In this document: piece after piece, positions 7,279 to 10,869 of the stretch
Numbering within the stretch: the first letter of the stretch is position 1
Layout of the letters: every line of letters begins with the position of its first letter
Translations under genes and position numbers: made by a program
Notes under the pieces: generated by a model
Database searches by the model: none
The model's input: only the letters and a program-made list of their open reading frames with translations
What the model was told of the DNA's origin: nothing
Origin: Porphyromonadaceae bacterium UBA7572
GTDB taxonomy: Bacteria; Bacteroidota; Bacteroidia; Bacteroidales; Muribaculaceae
Direction: 5' to 3'
Length of the DNA stretch: 10,869 nucleotides
Assembly: GCA_002476625.1 (NCBI GenBank)
Contig: DLLC01000050.1
Location: 8,184-19,052, forward strand

Positions 7279-7905
7279 TCACTTGAAGAAGTAGGTGGCA
7301 TTCACAAACCATGTGCGGTTCTTGGCGTTGTGCTCCTCGAGCAGCTTCGTGCGGCACGTTTCACCGATGCCAAACTGATAGCCAGCCTTCACCTGCACCT
7401 TCTCAAAAAGTTCGCAACCAATGCCCATTTGCAAACTGAGGCTCAATTTTGTGTAGCTCAGCTGGTCGGCGCATTTGCTGTGACCAGCCAAAATAGAGAT
7501 TACCGGCCCCGCAAAAGCCATAGGCATGAATGTGCTCTCAAAGCCGTTCAGGTTATGGTAGCGAAATTTGAGGTTGATAGGAATGTCGATATAGTGGAAT
7601 GAGGCAGTCTCCGCGCCCACGCCCATCGACGACCAAGCCTTTTTCTCCTCGAAGTGAAGTTTTGCATTGCGCATAGAGTAGAGCAGACTCGCGTCCACGC
7701 CAAAGCCAATGCCTGGAATCATCAGCTCGCCCATAATGCCGGCACCACCGCCCACCATCTGGCCGCTGGTGAAAATATCGGTCTGCCCGAAGTGCAATTT
7801 ATTGTAATTGACACCCACTGTGGCACCAAGGCGTGTCTCGGCGCTCATATTGAAAGCCGAAGCGGCAACCACCACGGCAGCTATTGCAAGTAAGAATTTC
7901 TTCAT
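7279..7905 (-). CDS. PorT-like outer-membrane beta-barrel protein A
   Basis: A small outer-membrane barrel of 208 residues. The signal peptide is MKKFLLAIAAVVVAASAFNMSA (cleavage likely after A22). After it come alternating hydrophobic/polar strands, among them GFGVDASLLYSMRN (67-80), FHYIDIPINLKFRY (103-116), MGIGCELFEKVQVKAGYQFGI (160-180) and the C-terminal WFVNATYFFK, ending in an aromatic residue plus Lys. This is the layout of the OMP_b-brl_2 (PorT-like) family; its molecular role is generally unknown. The frame stays open further upstream to an ATG at 7968, but the promoter (7938-7969) overlaps that stretch and the signal peptide begins at 7905, so 7905 is the better start. It is a paralogue of the gene at 8115-8702. 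Confidence 0.82.
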   Translation of the reverse strand: MKKFLLAIAAVVVAASAFNMSAETRLGATVGVNYNKLHFGQTDIFTSGQMVGGGAGIMGELMIPGIGFGVDASLLYSMRNAKLHFEEKKAWSSMGVGAETASFHYIDIPINLKFRYHNLNGFESTFMPMAFAGPVISILAGHSKCADQLSYTKLSLSLQMGIGCELFEKVQVKAGYQFGIGETCRTKLLEEHNAKNRTWFVNATYFFK

Positions 7906-7937
7906 TTCTAATAATTTGAATCTCATAAAATAATATG

Positions 7938-7969
7938 CAAAACTATAATAAATTATCCGTTTGGGCAAA
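7938..7969 (-). promoter_or_regulatory. Promoter of barrel protein A
   Basis: On the minus strand, TTTG (7969-7966), a 20-base spacer and TAGTTTTG (7945-7938) match the Bacteroidetes consensus in both elements and in spacing. Transcription would begin near 7930, about 25 bases before the ATG at 7905, which rules out the longer start at 7968. Confidence 0.75.
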
Positions 7970-8034
7970 CCATTTCAACTTTTATAACAATTTCGGCCAC
8001 GGGCCTGCCCACGCCATCACCTCTATCCACACAT

Positions 8035-8075
8035 AAAAAAGGAGAACGCCTCAAGTAGAGTGAAGCAATTCTCCC
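8035..8075 (-). terminator. Terminator of barrel protein B gene
   Basis: Read on the minus strand, GGAGAA (8074-8069) pairs with TTCTCC (8046-8041) around a partly folded 22-base loop, followed by a run of six T (8040-8035). It lies about 40 bases past the stop codon of the gene at 8115-8702 and separates it from the next minus-strand gene. Confidence 0.72.
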
Positions 8076-8114
8076 TTTCTTTATAGAATAAACTTTTAAT
8101 GTATTGCCGAAAAA

Positions 8115-8702
8115 TCAGAACAGGTAGGCGGCGGTCACTGTCCAGGCGCGGTCCTTGGCGCCCGACTCCACGCCCGATATGCCAAGCACATTGGTAATAC
8201 TCTTGCTGATGCCCATGTTGTAGGCGGCAGCCACCTGCACATGCTTCAGCAGTTCCACACCCAGGCCCACATTCCAGCTCACGGTAGTGCTCTTGTACTC
8301 ACTTCCGTACTGCGACTTTTTGTCGCCCACATTGAAGGCGAATTCTGGCCCTGTAAACACGAATGGCTTCAATATCTGGCTCACCACAGGGAGGGAGAGC
8401 TTGTATTTCAAGTTCACGGGCACCGAAATGTAGTCGCGCACGCCCACCTCCGTGTCGTTGATGGCGCCACTACGGCGAGTGTACATGGCAGAAGCATCCA
8501 CACCCAAGCCCACAAGAGGCAGATTCACCTCCATCATCAGGCCACCGGTGAAGCCTGTGCGGTTTTCCGACTTAAAGTCGGACGACAGGTTGGAAAGGTG
8601 AATGGAGTTCAGTCCCACGCCCGCCTTCACGCCAAATCGCACTTGGGCGTTCACGCCAATTGCCATCAAGGCAATGGCAAACAATAAAATGGTCTTTTTC
8701 AT
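8115..8702 (-). CDS. PorT-like outer-membrane beta-barrel protein B
   Basis: A 195-residue exported barrel of the same family as the product of 7279-7905. The signal peptide is MKKTILLFAIALMAIGVNA, with cleavage before QVRFG. Conserved segments line up with the neighbour: GLGVDASAMYTRR (65-77) with GFGVDASLLYSMR, YISVPVNLKY with YIDIPINLKF, VGLGVELLKHVQVAAAYNMG with MGIGCELFEKVQVKAGYQFG, and C-terminal AWTVTAAYLF with TWFVNATYFFK. It ends in Phe, as outer-membrane barrels commonly do. The open frame reaches up to 8774, but those 24 residues are polar and precede the signal peptide, so the start is set at 8702. It has its own promoter signal and terminator. Confidence 0.83.
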   Translation of the reverse strand: MKKTILLFAIALMAIGVNAQVRFGVKAGVGLNSIHLSNLSSDFKSENRTGFTGGLMMEVNLPLVGLGVDASAMYTRRSGAINDTEVGVRDYISVPVNLKYKLSLPVVSQILKPFVFTGPEFAFNVGDKKSQYGSEYKSTTVSWNVGLGVELLKHVQVAAAYNMGISKSITNVLGISGVESGAKDRAWTVTAAYLF

Positions 8703-8742
8703 CTTCGTTGTGTTGTTTTGTTGATCATTAATATTCTTGCCA

Positions 8743-8750
8743 CAAAAATA
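8743..8750 (-). promoter_or_regulatory. -7 element of barrel protein B promoter
   Basis: On the minus strand 8750-8743 reads TATTTTTG, a full match to TAnnTTTG. No clear TTTG lies 19-21 bases upstream, so the -33 element is weak, which may mean an activator is needed. The predicted leader is about 35 bases. Confidence 0.5.
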
Positions 8751-8775
8751 AATATTTTTTCTGAAACTCACCACA

Positions 8776-8809
8776 TTTGCGCAAAAAGGTGCAAGATTAG
8801 CGCAAAAAG
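8776..8809. promoter_or_regulatory. Operator-like direct repeats and palindrome in the divergent spacer
   Basis: GCGCAAAAAG occurs at 8779-8788 and again at 8800-8809, exactly 21 bases apart, or two helical turns, which puts both copies on one DNA face. The first copy overlaps the perfect palindrome TTTGCGCAAA (8776-8785). The pair lies between the -7 elements of barrel protein B (minus) and apbE (plus), both of which lack a good -33 box. That is a natural place for a transcription factor acting on both genes; which factor is unknown. Confidence 0.4.
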
Positions 8810-8812
8810 CAT

Positions 8813-8820
8813 TATCTTTG
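8813..8820 (+). promoter_or_regulatory. -7 element of the apbE promoter
   Basis: TATCTTTG matches TAnnTTTG in full. No TTTG is found at the usual 19-21 bases upstream; the second GCGCAAAAAG repeat lies in the spacer instead. Transcription would start near 8827, about 40 bases before the apbE ATG. Confidence 0.5.
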
Positions 8821-8868
8821 CGTAATCACATCGTTTGGCGCCCTGCCACATCATAAAAAATACACATC

Positions 8869-9894
8869 ATGGACAAGAAGAAGATATTCACCCGTCAATA
8901 CATCGCCATTTTAGTCTGCACCATCTGCGCAGTGGTGGCATTTTTCGTGATGAAACCAGAGAGGAAACAGTTTTTCAAGACGCAAGGCGAAGTATGGACC
9001 ACGGAATATCACATCACCTATGAGTCTTCCACCGACCTCTCCGACTCCATCAGCGCGGTGCTCGACTCCATCGACAGAAGCGCCAACGTGTACAATAGGC
9101 AGTCGCTTGTGGCACGCATCAACGCCAATTCCACCAACCGTGCCGACAGCATATTCATGCGCATGTATGACTGTGCCTTAAAAGTGAACCGACTGAGCGG
9201 CGGAGCCTACGACCCCACCGTGATGCCTCTGGTCAACGCTTGGGGCTTTGGCTACAAGCATGGCATCCCTCCCACGTCACAGCAGATCGACAGTCTGCTC
9301 CAATTTGTGGGCCTGACGAAAACCCGTCGCGAACACGAGCTCGTAATCAAGAACGACCACCGCATCCAGTTCGATTTCAGCAGCATAGCGAAAGGCCTTG
9401 CTTGCGACGAGGTGGCGCGAATGCTCGCACGAAACGGTGTGGAGAACTGCCTGGTGGAAATCGGCGGCGAGGTGGTGGCTGATGGCGTGAATGAGAAGGG
9501 CACGCCATGGAACATATCCATTGATATGCCCGTGGAGAGCAACAAGGCCACCATTCACGAGTCGGCGCTCGTGGTGGCTATCAGCGGCAAAGCCATGGCC
9601 ACAAGTGGCAACTACCGTAAATATAAGCAGGTGAGCGGCAAGAAGGTGTCGCACATCGTGAACCCCAAAACAGGCTACAGTGAGGAGTCCACGCTGCTCA
9701 GTGCCACAGTGGTGGCACCCAACTGCATGACAGCCGACGCATGGGCCACAGCATGTATGGCAATGGGCACCGAGCGCGCCCAAGCCTTTTTTGCAGGGCG
9801 CACCGACTTAGGGGTCATGACCATCAGCACCGATCCAGAAGGCAACTTCATTGTGTGGAGCAACAAGCCCTTCGCATCACTCCTGCCCAAGTAG
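8869..9894 (+). CDS. apbE: FAD:protein FMN transferase, membrane-anchored
   Basis: Cleaves FAD and attaches FMN through a phosphoester bond to a Ser/Thr of target flavoproteins outside the cytoplasmic membrane (NqrB/NqrC and RnfD/RnfG in the family). The protein has 341 residues. A single hydrophobic segment (about 11-28) follows a basic N-terminus. No lipobox cysteine is properly placed (C17 is preceded by V, C20 by I), so it is probably a signal anchor rather than a lipoprotein. Landmarks are GGAYDPTVMPLVNAWGFG (111-128), FDFSSIAKG (168-176), LVEIGGEVVADG (195-206), ATSGNYRKY (244-252), HIVNPKTGYS (262-271) and the metal-binding MTADAWATA (287-295, D290 and T294). No Nqr or Rnf genes lie within the window, so its substrate is elsewhere. 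The gene is divergent from barrel protein B. Confidence 0.95.
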   Translation: MDKKKIFTRQYIAILVCTICAVVAFFVMKPERKQFFKTQGEVWTTEYHITYESSTDLSDSISAVLDSIDRSANVYNRQSLVARINANSTNRADSIFMRMYDCALKVNRLSGGAYDPTVMPLVNAWGFGYKHGIPPTSQQIDSLLQFVGLTKTRREHELVIKNDHRIQFDFSSIAKGLACDEVARMLARNGVENCLVEIGGEVVADGVNEKGTPWNISIDMPVESNKATIHESALVVAISGKAMATSGNYRKYKQVSGKKVSHIVNPKTGYSEESTLLSATVVAPNCMTADAWATACMAMGTERAQAFFAGRTDLGVMTISTDPEGNFIVWSNKPFASLLPK

Positions 9895-10026
9895 GCACTC
9901 TCACATTTACCTCATCGCTTAAAACGACTGATACATTTTTTGTCAATTTCAATAGTTTGGCACACTTTTTGCCGCTATAATAAATACACATCTGTTTAAC
10001 ACATATCTAACACACTTTATCTAAAG

Positions 10027-10275
10027 ATGAAAAAATACATTTGGCTTATCTTTGTGGTCGTCATGTGTGCAGGCGGTCCACTCAACCTATTGAAAATTTT
10101 AGCCATAGCGACTGTTCCCTTGCTCCTGTGGACGTGGTTTATCGTGAAAATTTACGACGGGGAGTGGTGGATTCGCCTCCAAGCCAACAGACCAAGCGAT
10201 AGTAGGTACGCATATTTATATGATCAAGCAGTCGAAGAAGACTTGCAAGCTCTTCGGGGAGAAAAAAGCCGATGA
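10027..10275 (+). CDS. Small membrane protein of unknown function, possibly frameshifted
   Basis: This 82-residue protein is not recognised as any family. The N-terminus MKKYIWLIFVVVMCAG and residues 21-40 (LLKILAIATVPLLLWTWFIV) are hydrophobic, suggesting one long or two short membrane segments. A charged C-terminal part follows (YDGEWWIRLQANRPSDSR and so on). The frame closes at 10275 just after GGGG (10256-10259) and AAAAAA (10262-10267). Removing one base from either run joins it to the 10220-10366 frame and yields a protein of about 112 residues with a very basic tail. No good promoter or Shine-Dalgarno sequence is visible upstream, and no terminator separates it from apbE 132 bases before it, so read-through from apbE is possible. 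Confidence 0.5.
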   Translation: MKKYIWLIFVVVMCAGGPLNLLKILAIATVPLLLWTWFIVKIYDGEWWIRLQANRPSDSRYAYLYDQAVEEDLQALRGEKSR

Positions 10276-10366
10276 AAAGGCGAGAAGGGAAGCCAGAAAA
10301 AGAAAATGGCATTTATTTTGGATAATAAGACGTGCGATAAAGAGAAGAAATCATCAGACAGTGTAG
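10220..10366 (+). CDS. Short basic frame overlapping the small membrane protein; possible frameshifted C-terminus
   Basis: A 48-residue frame starting MIKQSKKTCKLFG and ending RRAIKRRNHQTV, rich in Lys and Arg, overlaps the end of the 10027-10275 gene in the +1 frame. From about residue 14 (EKKADEKARREARKRK) it reads as a plausible cytoplasmic tail for that protein, joined by a one-base deletion in the G4 or A6 run. Either it is the displaced 3' half of one gene or, less likely, an independent small basic protein. No family is recognised. Confidence 0.35.
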   Translation: MIKQSKKTCKLFGEKKADEKARREARKRKWHLFWIIRRAIKRRNHQTV

Positions 10367-10381
10367 GCAGGACGGAAAGGG

Positions 10382-10680
10382 ATGGAAAAACCTTGTGCTT
10401 GCCGGTCTCGCCGACAACTACGGCGAGGGCTCGTGGAACGGCTCGTTTGTGGGGGATTTCGCGGAGAGATTCCCGAAAGAGACTCATGTGCTCATAAAGC
10501 TACAGGAGACCATCGGCAAAAAGCCGGAATGGGACGACATCAACAACCAGTCGCTCACCGCCCTTAGGGCGTATCTCCTGAAGAACTACACCAAAGGGAC
10601 TGCAAAGCGCTGAAATCGTTCCTGACAGTGAAGATGCAGTTGTCCCCTTCAGCGACAAAAGATGGCTGTTATGTTTTTTC
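10382..10680 (+). pseudogene. Broken N-terminal fragment of a tyrosine-recombinase-like protein
   Basis: The clearest reading frame (10395-10613, GTG start) contains LAGLADNYGEGSWNGSFVGD, ETHVLIKLQETIGKK, PEWDDIN and LTALRAYLLKNYTKGTAKR. This looks like the SAM-like, DNA-binding N-terminal domain of Bacteroidetes phage-type integrases, where 'kny.kgTakry' leads into the next helix. Two lesions are visible. The ATG at 10382 is out of frame, but one A fewer in 10386-10390 would give MENLVLAGLADNYGEG. The frame then stops at TGA 10611-10613 where Tyr is expected, while the +1 frame goes on with AEIVPDSEDAVVPFSDKRW (10610-10666), which fits the next helix. No catalytic Arg-His-Arg-Tyr domain follows. 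The family call rests on remembered motif shape, so it is moderate. Confidence 0.45.
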
Positions 10681-10708
10681 GGTTTGTGTCCTTTATTTTG
10701 TAATTTTG
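10677..10708 (+). promoter_or_regulatory. Candidate promoter for the right-edge ORF
   Basis: TAATTTTG (10701-10708) matches TAnnTTTG fully. TTTC (10677-10680), one base from TTTG, lies 20 bases upstream. It sits just past the broken integrase-like fragment and about 17-26 bases before two in-frame ATGs. Confidence 0.5.
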
Positions 10709-10724
10709 CATCAGCAAACAATAA

Positions 10725-10869
10725 ATGATCTATATGGACAATAGAACATTCCACCAGGCTTCGTCTCCTTTTCAAGAAGAGTTCGTAAGCACATTATCAT
10801 CTGCAGCAATTATTCTGGTGTTGTGCAGAAGAAGAAAGGACATTCGAGGGGCGGACGCGAAATATCGCG
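10725..10869 (+). CDS. Right-edge ORF of unknown function (partial, runs off window)
   Basis: From ATG 10725 (or 10734) the frame is open for 48 codons to the window edge, beginning MIYMDNRTFHQASSPFQEEF. I recognise no family. A promoter-like sequence lies just upstream, which is the main support. The last visible codons (about RGADAKYR) are the GC-rich palindromic repeat itself, so either the repeat has inserted into this gene or the frame is open by chance and not translated. Confidence 0.3.
   Translation, partial: MIYMDNRTFHQASSPFQEEFVSTLSSAAIILVLCRRRKDIRGADAKYR
10848..10869. repeat. REP-like GC-rich palindrome, copy 2 (cut by the window edge)
   Basis: The last 22 bases are the exact reverse complement of 416-437. 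The left palindrome arm and the loop are present; the closing arm would lie just outside the window. The flanks of the two copies differ, so identity stops at the repeat boundary. Confidence 0.7.

Noticed and set aside
7906..7968. Upstream start (ATG at 7968) for barrel protein A
   Set aside because: The promoter with consensus boxes and 20-base spacing overlaps this stretch, and the signal peptide begins at 7905.
8703..8774. Upstream start (ATG at 8774) for barrel protein B
   Set aside because: It would place 24 polar residues before a standard signal peptide and overlaps the -7 element.
9277..9783. Minus-strand open frame of 168 codons within apbE
   Set aside because: Antisense to well-conserved ApbE motifs; Cys/His-rich composition is typical of a shadow frame.
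10500..10775. Minus-strand open frame of 91 codons at the right end
   Set aside because: No recognisable features. It is antisense to the recombinase-like fragment and the promoter for the edge ORF.
1..10869. tRNA, rRNA or complete defence/toxin-antitoxin genes
   Set aside because: I looked for cloverleaf ends, conserved rRNA segments and paired small genes and found none I could support.

Overview
The window looks like chromosomal DNA from a gut-type Bacteroidales, in the Prevotellaceae/Muribaculaceae direction. Evidence for this: promoters of the Bacteroidetes form (TTTG, about 20 nt, TAnnTTTG), no Shine-Dalgarno sequences, a BspA-like leucine-rich-repeat surface protein with a C-terminal sorting-like tail, and small PorT-type outer-membrane barrels. 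No species can be named from this sequence alone.

Layout. Positions 1-41 are the last codons of a gene running rightward, with an RGG-like tail, followed by a strong terminator (103-135). Positions 136-580 are non-coding and repeat-rich. Imperfect inverted repeats at 206-231 and 527-552 enclose a tandem 10-mer and a GC-rich palindrome. Positions 664-4278 (minus) encode a 1204-residue secreted BspA-like protein: LRR_5 repeats, a propeller-like middle, two Big_2 Ig-like domains and a sorting-type C-terminus. A divergent spacer (4279-4590) leads to dgt (4591-5925, plus) and pncB (5959-7185, plus), probably one operon read from a well-formed promoter at 4531-4561 and closed by a 15-bp bidirectional terminator (7215-7256). 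Facing them are two separately transcribed PorT-like barrels (7279-7905 and 8115-8702, minus), each with its own promoter signal and terminator. A divergent spacer (8703-8868) with direct repeats and a palindrome leads to apbE (8869-9894, plus). The right end (9895-10869) looks like decaying accessory DNA: a small membrane protein that is probably frameshifted, the broken N-terminal part of an integrase-like protein, a promoter with a short ORF running off the edge, and a second, inverted copy of the GC-rich palindrome.

How the genes relate. dgt (dNTP hydrolysis) and pncB (NAD salvage) are soluble nucleotide-metabolism enzymes that share a transcript. The BspA-like protein, the two barrels and the membrane-anchored ApbE all act at or across the envelope. 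Nothing here forms an obvious defence, secretion or biosynthetic cluster. The most interesting material is the repeat-bounded non-coding segment on the left, the degraded zone on the right, and the organised operator-like repeats upstream of apbE.
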